A stretch of DNA of 7,131 nucleotides from Candidatus Nitrosopolaris nunavutensis (GCA_002501855.1 DAOM01000194.1:1-7131); one strand, 5' to 3'. Positions 1 to 6,803 are shown, numbered from the stretch's first letter. The notes: generated from the letters alone by a model not told the origin. Made by a program: numbers and translations.

Positions 1-2
1 GG

Positions 3-95
3 TTGATATCTGCTTGCGCAATAATATTGTCGATTCCACTAATATTACTGGTAACACTATTGCCCAATAAAGACTTGTTCGATCGTTATTCCTGA
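3..95 (+). CDS. Possible 3' end of a convergent membrane-protein gene (weak)
   Basis: A plus-strand frame open from the window edge to a TGA at 93-95 encodes about 30 residues with a continuous hydrophobic run (ISACAIILSIPLILLVTLL) followed by a short polar tail, as in a C-terminal membrane helix. It would converge on the FAH-family gene with 20 bp between stop codons. Another plus frame (stop TAA around 67-69) and a minus frame are also open over this short stretch, so this is only suggestive. Nothing else was identified in 1-115, and no clear oligo-T terminator is present. Confidence 0.22.
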   Translation: MISACAIILSIPLILLVTLLPNKDLFDRYS

Positions 96-115
96 TTTTA
101 GTCTTACTATCGTCC

Positions 116-985
116 TCACTGAAACACGACCCTATTTCTGATCGTGCCTAGGTGTTCGATAGAAATTTCTACTATATCGCCGTCCTTGAGATATTTTGGT
201 TCTTTCATTGACATGGCAACACCTGCAGGCGTGCCTGTCGAAATGATGTCACCTTCTTCCATCGTCATTATGGAGCTGAGGCTAGAAATTATTTTTTTTA
301 TAGGAATTACCATATTTACACTTGAGGATTTCTGCCGTAACTCTCCGTTGACTTTAGTAACGATCGCTAAATTTTGAGGATCTGAGATCTCGTCTTTCGT
401 TGTAATCCATGGACCACAGGGGGCAAAGGTATCAATACTCTTCCCTCTAGTGAATTGCTTATCTTTAAACTGAATGTCCCTTGCAGACACATCATGCAAG
501 ATCATGTATCCGAAAATAGAGTCGACAGATTGCTCTATCGACGCCTTTTTTGTATCCTTACCAATTATTGCGGCAATTTCCGCCTCGTAATCCAAGCGTT
601 TAACAAAGGAAGGACAGACAATGTTACTGTAGGGAGAATTCAAAGTGGTCCTTGGTTTCATAAAAATCACCGGCTCATCAGATGGAGTTAAACCTGCATC
701 TTTAGCGTGATCATAATAGTTGAACGCTAAACAGATTATCTTTGGTGGGTTTGGCAGAGGCGCCAATAGCTCGGTCTCTTCGACCATATGAGCATATTCT
801 AACTTTCTTTGATGTTCTTTAACTTCGTCTAGCCAACCTTTGAACATGAATTCCTTTATGCTAGACGGTATTGGTATGCCTGTCTGGTCTTGAATTTCTG
901 GTCTTGTAATTAGTCTTTTTCCATCGTCGGAGACTATGGCGTATGTCTCAACGAGACTGGCGTTCTTTATTCGAGCAATTTTCAT
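116..985 (-). CDS. Fumarylacetoacetate hydrolase (FAH) family protein, FAHD1/acylpyruvase-like
   Basis: Probable cytoplasmic Mg/Mn-dependent enzyme acting on C-C bonds of beta-keto acids (acylpyruvate hydrolase, oxaloacetate decarboxylase, or a hydratase/isomerase of aromatic-acid breakdown); the substrate cannot be read from sequence. The 289 residues have an N-terminal domain (about 1-75) and the FAH fold from about 80: LAFNYYDHAKD at 86-96, metal ligands in DYEAEIA (Glu134, Glu136) and LHDVSARDIQ (Asp165), RGKSIDTFAPCGPW at 180-193 with Lys182, and GDIISTGTPAGVA at 245-257. Relative to human FAHD1, His93, Gln172 and Lys182 match His30, Gln109 and Lys123, but the Glu33 position is Asp96. 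The ATG at 983-985 is forced because an in-frame TGA lies three codons upstream. It begins 29 bp after the gltX stop, with a purine-rich AGGAAG about 17 bases upstream that is rather distant, so it may be the last gene of the unit. No pathway partner is nearby. Confidence 0.88.
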   Translation of the reverse strand: MKIARIKNASLVETYAIVSDDGKRLITRPEIQDQTGIPIPSSIKEFMFKGWLDEVKEHQRKLEYAHMVEETELLAPLPNPPKIICLAFNYYDHAKDAGLTPSDEPVIFMKPRTTLNSPYSNIVCPSFVKRLDYEAEIAAIIGKDTKKASIEQSVDSIFGYMILHDVSARDIQFKDKQFTRGKSIDTFAPCGPWITTKDEISDPQNLAIVTKVNGELRQKSSSVNMVIPIKKIISSLSSIMTMEEGDIISTGTPAGVAMSMKEPKYLKDGDIVEISIEHLGTIRNRVVFQ

Positions 986-999
986 TTCATTTCATTCAT
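981..999 (-). repeat. ATGAA tandem repeat with overlapping start codons before the FAH gene
   Basis: The plus strand carries TTCAT three times in a row (981-995) plus TCAT (996-999). On the minus strand this yields four ATG triplets, beginning at 999, 995, 990 and 985. Only the last is in frame with the FAH-family gene. The ATGs at 999 and 990 share a frame that ends in a TGA at 984-982, overlapping the true start as ATGA and giving a potential five-codon leader peptide. Confidence 0.7.
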
Positions 1000-1014
1000 T
1001 CTTCCTGTCTCCTT

Positions 1015-2871
1015 CTACCTATGAGTGAATATTGCGGTATTGCCACCGTTTATCCTGCAAAAGCCGAATCTCACAAGTTGAACCTGCGTACCTTCGTTCA
1101 GGGATGATACGAATGACTCGGCAAATCCTTCACATCTTTCAAGACTGTTTGTGTTATAATTTTCTCCAATGTACAGTTCCCTAGCAATCATAACTCTATA
1201 CGGTAACGCATCCTCGGTTGCGACCCATTGGATTTTCGGCATATCCTGGTTTATCTCGTCGCCCGTCTGCTCGACTATTATTAGTCTTCCGCTATTATTC
1301 CTATTACTAGCATGCATAGGCCCACCGCCACTATTACTACTGCTACCGGCGCTACCACTACTAATACTCTTGTCCGAACCACGAAGCTGGTGAGTATATT
1401 CGGATTTAATATCAGCGATCCTTATATTGTATAACTCCATCAGCCTTATTTCATCTCCAACTCTTAGGCTAGCTGCATCGTCGCCAGCGATGTAAAAGGA
1501 ATTTGACACACGTATCTTTCTGTGCCCCAGATTCATGCTCGGATGGTTGCTCAAAGTCACCTCTTTCGTATGACCATTCCGCACTTGTAGTTGAACTGGA
1601 TCTTTAACGAAAAATAACCTGATGCATTGAGGGTCAATAATTTTTCTGTTGAATGCTTCAAGTGCTTCAAACGGTGGCTTAGTCTCAGACAAGGTCAGAC
1701 CCAAAGAAAGGACAAATTTGCGAATTGCCTGTGGTAAAAAACCTCTCCTTTTGAACGCGGCCAAAGTCGGAAGACGAGGATCGTCCCAGCCTTGAACAAG
1801 GCCCTTTTCTACCAGCGGCTTAATTTTTCGCTTGGAAACAGGCATTCCTTCGAACTCTAATCTCGAAAATTCTAACATCGAAGGCTTACGAAGAGAGAGC
1901 CTTTCAAGTATAGCAAAGTACAGTGCATTGCGTAATTCATACTCCTTTGTCCGAAGTGCATGCGTTACACCATCGAGGCTGTCTTCTAAGGGGGCTGCAA
2001 AATCATAAGTGGGCCACACTCTATTAGAATTACCTAGTTTTGGGTGGTGGCCTTCGATTATTCTAAAAAGCGTTGGATCTCTCATGGCTGTATTTTGATC
2101 AGCCATGTCACCTTTGAATCTGAGCACCGCAGTATTTGGTTCAAATGAACCATCGAACAATTTTCTTACTAGGTCTCGAGTGTTCGTTGTATCCGTTCTG
2201 CAATCACATGGAAGTCCTTTTGACCGGAGATCCCGCATTACAGACTGAGTACATCTGCACACGTATGCTCCACCAAGCTCTACCAATTTTTTACCGTAAT
2301 CACATAATAATTGGATATCGTCAGACGTGTTCTTCACAATATCTGGTTCTATTCCAAGCCATTCTATGCCTTCTCTGATCGCGTCATAATATTCTGGTTT
2401 TTCGTTTAAAGGATTCGTATCGTCGAAACGTAGGATTAACTTCCCATTGTACCTACGAGCGTATTCATCGTCAATAATTGCAGCTTTGGCGTGTCCTATA
2501 TGAGGAAATCCATTCGGCTCCGGAGGAAATCTTGTAACGACATTGCCCATTTTCGCGTCATGTAGTGAAGGCAGGTTCGCATCATGACCTGCCGTCCCCT
2601 TTTTCTTGGCAGCAGATTCATGAGGTGCGATACGTGCGAACAGTGCTTTTTGTTCGTCTAACGTTAATGCATTTATTTCCTCTAGCGTGGTTTTGATTTC
2701 AGGAATCAGAATTTTTAAATTGCTCCGAAGATCTGGTCTCTGAGCAATAATTTTGGAAATAACAGTTTCGTCCCTCGCTTTTCCGCCATACTGTATGGCA
2801 TTTTTTAAAACGATAATCTTAATGAAATTTCTAGTGCCTTCATCAACTGAGTAGGATGACGACGACGTCAA
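1015..2871 (-). CDS. gltX: Glutamyl-tRNA synthetase, archaeal type
   Basis: Class Ib synthetase that charges tRNA-Glu; archaeal forms usually also mischarge tRNA-Gln for later GatDE amidation. The 618 residues comprise an archaeal N-terminal domain (about 1-108), the Rossmann catalytic core opening with RFPPEPNGFPHIGHAKAA (114-131, HIGH at 124-127), a CRC...CDC cysteine cluster (205, 207, 222, 224) that may bind zinc, the KMSKS-equivalent PVSKRK at 344-349, and a beta-barrel anticodon-binding C-terminus from about 415. The P-V-S-K-R-K form and barrel place it with the archaeal/eukaryotic GluRS-GlnRS branch, not the bacterial helical type. It is longer than the usual 550-570 residues, partly because of a Ser/Gly/Asn-rich insert at 498-528. 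The TTG start lies 5 bp after the idsA stop and has a GGAG 12 bases upstream (2884-2887) within idsA; no ATG is nearby, so TTG is the best choice. A true GlnRS is unlikely in archaea. Confidence 0.93.
   Translation of the reverse strand: MTSSSSYSVDEGTRNFIKIIVLKNAIQYGGKARDETVISKIIAQRPDLRSNLKILIPEIKTTLEEINALTLDEQKALFARIAPHESAAKKKGTAGHDANLPSLHDAKMGNVVTRFPPEPNGFPHIGHAKAAIIDDEYARRYNGKLILRFDDTNPLNEKPEYYDAIREGIEWLGIEPDIVKNTSDDIQLLCDYGKKLVELGGAYVCRCTQSVMRDLRSKGLPCDCRTDTTNTRDLVRKLFDGSFEPNTAVLRFKGDMADQNTAMRDPTLFRIIEGHHPKLGNSNRVWPTYDFAAPLEDSLDGVTHALRTKEYELRNALYFAILERLSLRKPSMLEFSRLEFEGMPVSKRKIKPLVEKGLVQGWDDPRLPTLAAFKRRGFLPQAIRKFVLSLGLTLSETKPPFEALEAFNRKIIDPQCIRLFFVKDPVQLQVRNGHTKEVTLSNHPSMNLGHRKIRVSNSFYIAGDDAASLRVGDEIRLMELYNIRIADIKSEYTHQLRGSDKSISSGSAGSSSNSGGGPMHASNRNNSGRLIIVEQTGDEINQDMPKIQWVATEDALPYRVMIARELYIGENYNTNSLERCEGFAESFVSSLNEGTQVQLVRFGFCRINGGNTAIFTHR
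1288..1380 (-). repeat. Low-complexity Ser/Gly/Asn insert in gltX with AGY/GGY triplet tract
   Basis: Codons for GluRS residues about 498-528 form a low-complexity stretch. Within it, 1321-1368 is an imperfect triplet tract: on the minus strand, of 16 codons six are AGT, two AGC and three GGT, with single AAT, ATT, GCC, GGC and GGG changes. Every serine in the tract uses AGY and none uses TCN, which points to triplet slippage rather than selection for scattered serines. It interrupts the anticodon-binding barrel between HQLRG and RLIIVEQ, most likely as a disordered surface loop. The frame is kept. Confidence 0.75.
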
Positions 2872-2876
2872 TAACG

Positions 2877-3890
2877 CTACAAGCTCCTTTCTACTATAAA
2901 GGAGGCAGAAGATTCGAGCGCTCTTTTGGCTTCTGAATCTGCGTAATCAGCTAATGATTGTACTGCCTTTTCTATATGTGTTCGTGCGGCCAATCTGATC
3001 TCTTGATCTATCCCTATAGTAGAAATAGTTCCGACCGCTTCCTTCAGGTCGCTAGCCAACGCATTCTTTCTGCCAAAAATTTTGAGGATCTTGCTTCGGT
3101 TCTCCCCCTTCGCATTATTCAGGGCTAGAAGTATCGGATAAGTTTTTTTTCCTTCTCGCAGATCGTTGCCTACTGCTTTGCCTGTGAGCTTAGGATCTCC
3201 TGTGATGCCTATCAAGTCATCAACCAGCTGAAATGCGATGCCGATGTTCCTTCCAAACCATGAAAGACGTTCCACATCAATGGCGCTCGAATTCGGGGCG
3301 GATAATACGCCCAAAGCGCAGGAAAGCTCGAATAACGCGGCAGTCTTTTTACTAATCATATTAATGTATTGAGGCGAGTCGATTGATAACTCATCATTCA
3401 TTGAAGCCATGTGGACGTCGGTGGCTTGACCTTCGCATACCTGTATGCATGCTGAAGATAGCTTGGCGACCATCTCACAGATTGCTTTTTCCGGAATGCC
3501 CTTGGCTCTTCCATGTACAGCTAACAGCTCGAATGCTTTTGAAAATAAAATATCGCCTGCCAAAATGGCTAATGGCATACCATAGTGCTTGTGAACAGTT
3601 TGAACACTGTGGCGCATATCATCGTTATCCATTATGTCGTCGTGCACGAGCGAGAAATTATGGACAAGCTCCACGGCAGCAGCAGCGGGCAGAGCCCTTC
3701 TTAGGTCGCCTCCAAACATCTCACTTGACTTAATTAATAGAAATGGACGCAAACGTTTACCTCCACTTTTGATATAATGGGCTGACGCCCGGTACAATTC
3801 AATGGGGTCACCCTCTAACGAAGAAAGAATGTACTGGTTCACGCTGGAAGCGTTAGACTCTAGCTCGTCCTTAATATCGATTGCCTTCAT
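2877..3890 (-). CDS. idsA: Trans-prenyltransferase, probable geranylgeranyl diphosphate synthase
   Basis: Condenses DMAPP with IPP units to form the C20 (possibly C15/C20) diphosphate used for archaeal ether lipids. The 337-residue all-helical protein has GGKRLRP at 43-49, the first Asp-rich motif HDDIMDNDD at 83-91, GDILFSKAF at 112-120, CEGQATDV at 152-159, a KT pair at 182-183, the second Asp-rich region AFQLVDDLIGITGD at 219-232, and GNDLREGKKT at 241-250. DDxxD without a two-residue insert is the archaeal type I pattern. The residue five before the first motif is Phe79 with Ser80 next; in Sulfolobus GGPP synthase the equivalent Phe77 sets C20 length, which supports GGPP. The third Asp of the second motif is Gly228, a variant I recall in methanogen IdsA, and the usual RR after the first motif is Arg93-His94. 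The ATG overlaps the isomerase stop by 4 bp; a GGAG lies 13 bases upstream (3904-3907) inside that gene. Confidence 0.92.
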   Translation of the reverse strand: MKAIDIKDELESNASSVNQYILSSLEGDPIELYRASAHYIKSGGKRLRPFLLIKSSEMFGGDLRRALPAAAAVELVHNFSLVHDDIMDNDDMRHSVQTVHKHYGMPLAILAGDILFSKAFELLAVHGRAKGIPEKAICEMVAKLSSACIQVCEGQATDVHMASMNDELSIDSPQYINMISKKTAALFELSCALGVLSAPNSSAIDVERLSWFGRNIGIAFQLVDDLIGITGDPKLTGKAVGNDLREGKKTYPILLALNNAKGENRSKILKIFGRKNALASDLKEAVGTISTIGIDQEIRLAARTHIEKAVQSLADYADSEAKRALESSASFIVERSL

Positions 3891-4984
3891 CGGTTGCTAC
3901 TAGCTCCATCTGCTAGATAGCCAGTCAATATATACCTTGAACTCTTCAAGTCTTTGATATTTTTGGCTCCGACCAGGAACATTGCACTCTTAAGTTCCTC
4001 TGTTATCATTTTTGCAAATTCGAACAAACTTTCCTTTGACTCTGCTGCTTTACGCAAAAATGGATAGGCCATACCACACATGTCAGCGCCTAATGCAATG
4101 CACTTGGCAACTTCTAAACCGTTGCGCAGACCACCGGAAGCGATCAGCGGCACCTGTGGGACAGCCTGCCTAACTTCGATAAGACTGGCAGCTGTTGGTA
4201 TTCCCCAATCCCAAAACAATTCGCCTAAACGAATTTTGACTGTGTCTTTTTGTGTCTCTGCGCGCAATTTCTCTACTCCTGCCCAGCTAGTTCCTCCTGT
4301 GCCGGCCACGTTGATTGCGGAAACGCCAACCAATGCCAGCCTGATTGCAACTTCCCTAGAAATCCCAGCCCCTACCTCTTTTACCATGACAGGCACATCC
4401 AGACTCTTTACTAGTTCTGAAATCTTTTGAAGCACTCCTCTGTATTTTGGTTCACCCTCTGGTTGGATAAGTTCTTGCAACGGGTTGAGGTGAATCACAA
4501 GAGCATTCGCCCCTATCATTTCTAAAATTTTTCTAGCATCGTCAACAGAAAGGCCTTTAGCAAGCTGCGCACCACCGATGTTTGCTATCAGGAATGCGTT
4601 AGGAGCATTTTTTCTTGCTATAGAATATGTATCTGCAAGGTCAGTACTCTTAAGACCGGCTCTCTGGCTACCAAGGCCCATTCCGAAACCATACTTTTCT
4701 GCGAGTTCGCCTAGTCTAGAGTTAATTTCGGTTGCTTCCGGAGTTCCACCGGTCATCGAGTCTATGATAATAGGGGCAGAAAACTTATGGCCCAAGAAGT
4801 TGGTAGAAGTGTCAATTTCTTCATAATCAAGCTCAGGTAAGGCATTATGTACAAATTTAATGTCTTCCAAATAAGTAGAAGTGGTCTTTGCCTGGACATC
4901 TTTATGCAGAGGTATATCAATTCCCTCTTTCTTCCGCCGTTTAATGATTTCCAGATCCGGCGGCATGTCAGAAGCATTCGACAA
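3887..4984 (-). CDS. fni: Type 2 isopentenyl-diphosphate delta-isomerase (FMN-dependent)
   Basis: Interconverts IPP and DMAPP using reduced FMN and Mg, providing the allylic primer for prenyl chain synthesis. The 365-residue TIM-barrel protein shows an N-terminal RRKKEGI (16-22) resembling the RK-x-E/D-H substrate-binding element, SMTGG at 76-80, MGLGSQRAGL at 102-111, NIGGAQL at 135-141, HLNPLQELIQPEGEPKYRG at 165-183 with the His165/Asn167/Gln170/Glu171 set that binds substrate and Mg, VKEVGAGIS at 201-209, VAGTGGTSWAGVE at 226-238 and ASGGLRNGLE at 282-291 for the FMN phosphate. The expected His after RKKE is replaced by Gly-Ile. The start used is a TTG 2 bp after the ipk stop, preceded by a weak GGAT-AAGA; an ATG at 4964-4966 would remove six residues and has no Shine-Dalgarno, so the start is uncertain. 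The TGA stop overlaps the idsA ATG as ATGA. Unrelated to the Nudix type 1 IDI. Confidence 0.94.
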   Translation of the reverse strand: MSNASDMPPDLEIIKRRKKEGIDIPLHKDVQAKTTSTYLEDIKFVHNALPELDYEEIDTSTNFLGHKFSAPIIIDSMTGGTPEATEINSRLGELAEKYGFGMGLGSQRAGLKSTDLADTYSIARKNAPNAFLIANIGGAQLAKGLSVDDARKILEMIGANALVIHLNPLQELIQPEGEPKYRGVLQKISELVKSLDVPVMVKEVGAGISREVAIRLALVGVSAINVAGTGGTSWAGVEKLRAETQKDTVKIRLGELFWDWGIPTAASLIEVRQAVPQVPLIASGGLRNGLEVAKCIALGADMCGMAYPFLRKAAESKESLFEFAKMITEELKSAMFLVGAKNIKDLKSSRYILTGYLADGASSNR

Positions 4985-4986
4985 TC

Positions 4987-5766
4987 TTATCCACTCTTCT
5001 TCTTTATGCCTCTAATTATGGTACCATCAAAATCGATACCCCCTATAGCATCCAAAATTCGTTGAGGCTTTAGTCCGTTAACCAGCAATACATCTATTCC
5101 CGACGCTGCTATCTTAAAGGCTTCCCTAATTTTTCTGCTCATTCCCCCTGTGACGTCCGTAAGCATTTTTGAGAACTCTATCGATTTGTAGGTCGCATTA
5201 TTTATTTCCCGGATAATCTCTCGAGTCTTCGGGTCTTTGTATAGTCCATCCACATTAACTAGGAAGATAGTCTTTGTAGGCATGAGTCGCTTTGCTAGAA
5301 TTGTCATCAAGGCATCTCCTGAGAAAATAGAATAATTTCGGCTATTTACATGAACAACATCCCCAAAAGTAATAGGAATTATTCCCCCCTTGGCAATAGT
5401 TCTGAGTTCTTCAATTTTAGTGGTGATTGGTCTGAAACCATTTGTGAACATGGAAGGCATAACGGCATACGGATTCACTCCTTCTTTGATCAAAGAATTG
5501 ACGATGATTTCGTTTAAAGCAATCATCGACTCGTGAACTATTGAAATACCACGCAAGTCATATCCATCAGGCTTGGTGTGCATCTTGTATTTGACAGACC
5601 AGTAATGTCCGAATGAACCTCCGCCGTGGACAAAGACTGCAGGCATCTGCACAGAGGCCAGCACACGGGACAGGTCCTTTATCGCCTTAAAATTTGGTGA
5701 AAGAGGTTTTTCTTTAAAGGTTACAACGGAGCCGCCCAGTTTCATTAGCAGCAGTGCAGATCTCAT
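4987..5766 (-). CDS. ipk: Isopentenyl phosphate kinase
   Basis: Amino-acid-kinase-fold enzyme that phosphorylates isopentenyl phosphate to IPP with ATP, the hallmark step of the archaeal and alternative mevalonate pathways. From the preferred ATG it is 259 residues, normal for the family. Visible are the N-terminal KLGGS (9-13; Lys9, Gly-rich loop), HGGGSFGHYW at 47-56 whose second His (54) is the diagnostic IPK residue contacting the substrate phosphate, ITFGDVV around 132-138, SGDALMT at 149-155, VDGLYKDP at 172-179, and DVTGGMSRKI at 204-213 with conserved Lys212. The HGGGSFGH element separates it from glutamate, acetylglutamate and uridylate kinases of the same fold. An in-frame GTG at 5773-5775 would add three residues, but GGAG spacing supports the ATG. 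It follows mvk by 41 bp and stops (TAA) 2 bp before the next start. The enzyme making isopentenyl phosphate is not in the window. Confidence 0.94.
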   Translation of the reverse strand: MRSALLLMKLGGSVVTFKEKPLSPNFKAIKDLSRVLASVQMPAVFVHGGGSFGHYWSVKYKMHTKPDGYDLRGISIVHESMIALNEIIVNSLIKEGVNPYAVMPSMFTNGFRPITTKIEELRTIAKGGIIPITFGDVVHVNSRNYSIFSGDALMTILAKRLMPTKTIFLVNVDGLYKDPKTREIIREINNATYKSIEFSKMLTDVTGGMSRKIREAFKIAASGIDVLLVNGLKPQRILDAIGGIDFDGTIIRGIKKKSG

Positions 5767-5774
5767 CTTTCTCA

Positions 5775-5778
5775 CTCC
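5775..5778 (-). promoter_or_regulatory. Ribosome binding site GGAG deciding the ipk start
   Basis: The minus strand reads GGAG, then eight bases, then ATG (5764-5766). This spacing is good for a Shine-Dalgarno element and favours the ATG over the upstream in-frame GTG at 5773-5775, which overlaps the GGAG itself and has no element at a proper distance. Confidence 0.6.
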
Positions 5779-5791
5779 ATAATTTTGTATA

Positions 5792-5799
5792 GATTTAAA
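5792..5799 (-). promoter_or_regulatory. Possible internal TATA box (BoxA) before ipk
   Basis: In the 41-bp gap between mvk and ipk the minus strand reads TTTAAATC followed by TATA, resembling an archaeal BoxA. Its centre lies about 30 bases before the preferred ipk ATG, so a start site at the usual 25-27 bases downstream would give a leaderless or nearly leaderless ipk transcript and would bypass the GGAG element. The gap is A/T-rich, so chance occurrence is quite possible, and no clear BRE was identified. Confidence 0.25.
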
Positions 5800-5807
5800 G
5801 ATTAGTA

Positions 5808-6803
5808 TTAGGCTACAAGGACTCCATTGTAATCTACCTTCACCGGAATCGATTCACTACCCCACCCGTTCTTCCCAATGCCATCAAAAAATATTTTCAA
5901 TCTATCTTCGTTATGAGGAACCAGCACAATAATACTTCCCCCTCCTCCTGCTCCGGTTAGTTTTGCTCCCCATGCTCCATTTGTCAAACAAAGGTCAACC
6001 AGTTCATCGATTATCTTATCTGAAACGCCGATCTCTTGGAGTAACACATGGTTCTGACTCATTAAATTCCCCAGCATTTGTTCATCACCTTCTTTGATCG
6101 CGGCGAAGGCTTTCTGACAAATAGTGTTTGAAAGTGAGGCCAAGACCTTAAATGAGAATCGATTAATATCTTTAAATTTTTTTACAGAGGACACCAAATT
6201 TGCAGTCGAGTGCTTCTTTCCTGTATTTATTATTCCTAATGACAACTCTTTCTTTGAGTAAATATTTGTGAAACCTTCGCTTTTGGCAAAGTACATCATA
6301 CCACCAAAAGCTGAAATATTGCAGTCCGCGCCCGAGGAGTCCTTATGGATTAAACGTTCCGATTCGGCCGCCTTGGCACATACCCAGTACCTATCCGGTT
6401 CGTGAAATAATGAATCTACTGCAGCTGTTATTGCTACACAGCAGGCTGCAGAAGACCCGAGTCCTACACTCTCTGGAAGGTTCGAAACCAACTCAATATC
6501 CAGTCCAAGATTGCAACCTCGTTCAGAAAGGACCAATCTTGCACATTCACACAAAGGCGCCAAAATTGTTTTTGTTTCTTTGGTACCTTTCAGCAGGTGA
6601 AATGTTGAATCCTCAAACGAACCAATGAGTCCAAGGTCTGAAGTAATATTGATACTACCGGAGGTGTTTACACGCACCGTTACATTGACACGTCTGTCGA
6701 TAGCCGCCAAGATCGCCGGGTTATCATAGATTACAAAATGTTCGCCAAACAAAACAACTTTTCCAGGCGCAGAGGCTCTTGCAGAGCTTCTTCTCAATCT
6801 CAT
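5808..6803 (-). CDS. mvk: Mevalonate kinase
   Basis: GHMP-superfamily kinase that phosphorylates mevalonate with ATP to mevalonate 5-phosphate in the cytoplasm, the first committed kinase of archaeal isoprenoid lipid synthesis. The 331 residues carry the three GHMP motifs: motif 1 APGKVVLFGEHFVIYD at 12-27 with Lys15; the phosphate loop PESVGLGSSAACC at 110-122; and motif 3 KLTGAGGGGS at 281-290. ESE at 147-149 and SSGADCNISAFGG at 156-168 supply the Mg-binding Glu and the likely catalytic base Asp160. Length is typical of archaeal MVK (about 300-330). Motif 1 deviates from the usual GEHAVVYG (Phe23, Asp27), which is mild. The ATG start is fixed by the 4-bp ATGA overlap with the MEMO stop; no Shine-Dalgarno is visible directly upstream (A/T-rich), consistent with coupling. 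Phosphomevalonate kinase or another GHMP kinase is less likely given the neighbours ipk and idi-2. Confidence 0.93.
   Translation of the reverse strand: MRLRRSSARASAPGKVVLFGEHFVIYDNPAILAAIDRRVNVTVRVNTSGSINITSDLGLIGSFEDSTFHLLKGTKETKTILAPLCECARLVLSERGCNLGLDIELVSNLPESVGLGSSAACCVAITAAVDSLFHEPDRYWVCAKAAESERLIHKDSSGADCNISAFGGMMYFAKSEGFTNIYSKKELSLGIINTGKKHSTANLVSSVKKFKDINRFSFKVLASLSNTICQKAFAAIKEGDEQMLGNLMSQNHVLLQEIGVSDKIIDELVDLCLTNGAWGAKLTGAGGGGSIIVLVPHNEDRLKIFFDGIGKNGWGSESIPVKVDYNGVLVA

Noticed and set aside
288..300. T-rich run as an archaeal transcription terminator
   Set aside because: It lies within the FAH coding sequence, encoding the Ile-Lys-Lys-Ile-Ile stretch, and on the minus transcript it is A-rich.
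1169..1393. Plus-strand frame with a Leu-rich hydrophobic stretch that looks like a membrane segment
   Set aside because: The Leu run is the antisense reading of the Ser/Gly triplet tract in gltX, not a real helix.
3040..3260. Degenerate second Asp motif as evidence of a dead or regulatory prenyltransferase subunit
   Set aside because: The first two Asp residues, the catalytic first motif and the GNDLREGKKT element are intact, and DDLxG forms occur in functional archaeal enzymes as far as I recall.
3383..3733. Plus-strand open frame of about 116 codons opposite idsA
   Set aside because: It is antisense to a gene with complete prenyltransferase motifs, its translation shows no family features, and no promoter or ribosome binding site supports it.
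4080..4430. Plus-strand open frame of about 116 codons opposite the isomerase
   Set aside because: Shadow of a strongly conserved gene; Ala/Pro/Thr/Ser-rich translation typical of antisense frames.
6176..6185. T run in mvk as a terminator or frameshift site
   Set aside because: It encodes a Lys-rich stretch (VKKFKD) in an intact frame on the minus strand; no sign of programmed slippage.
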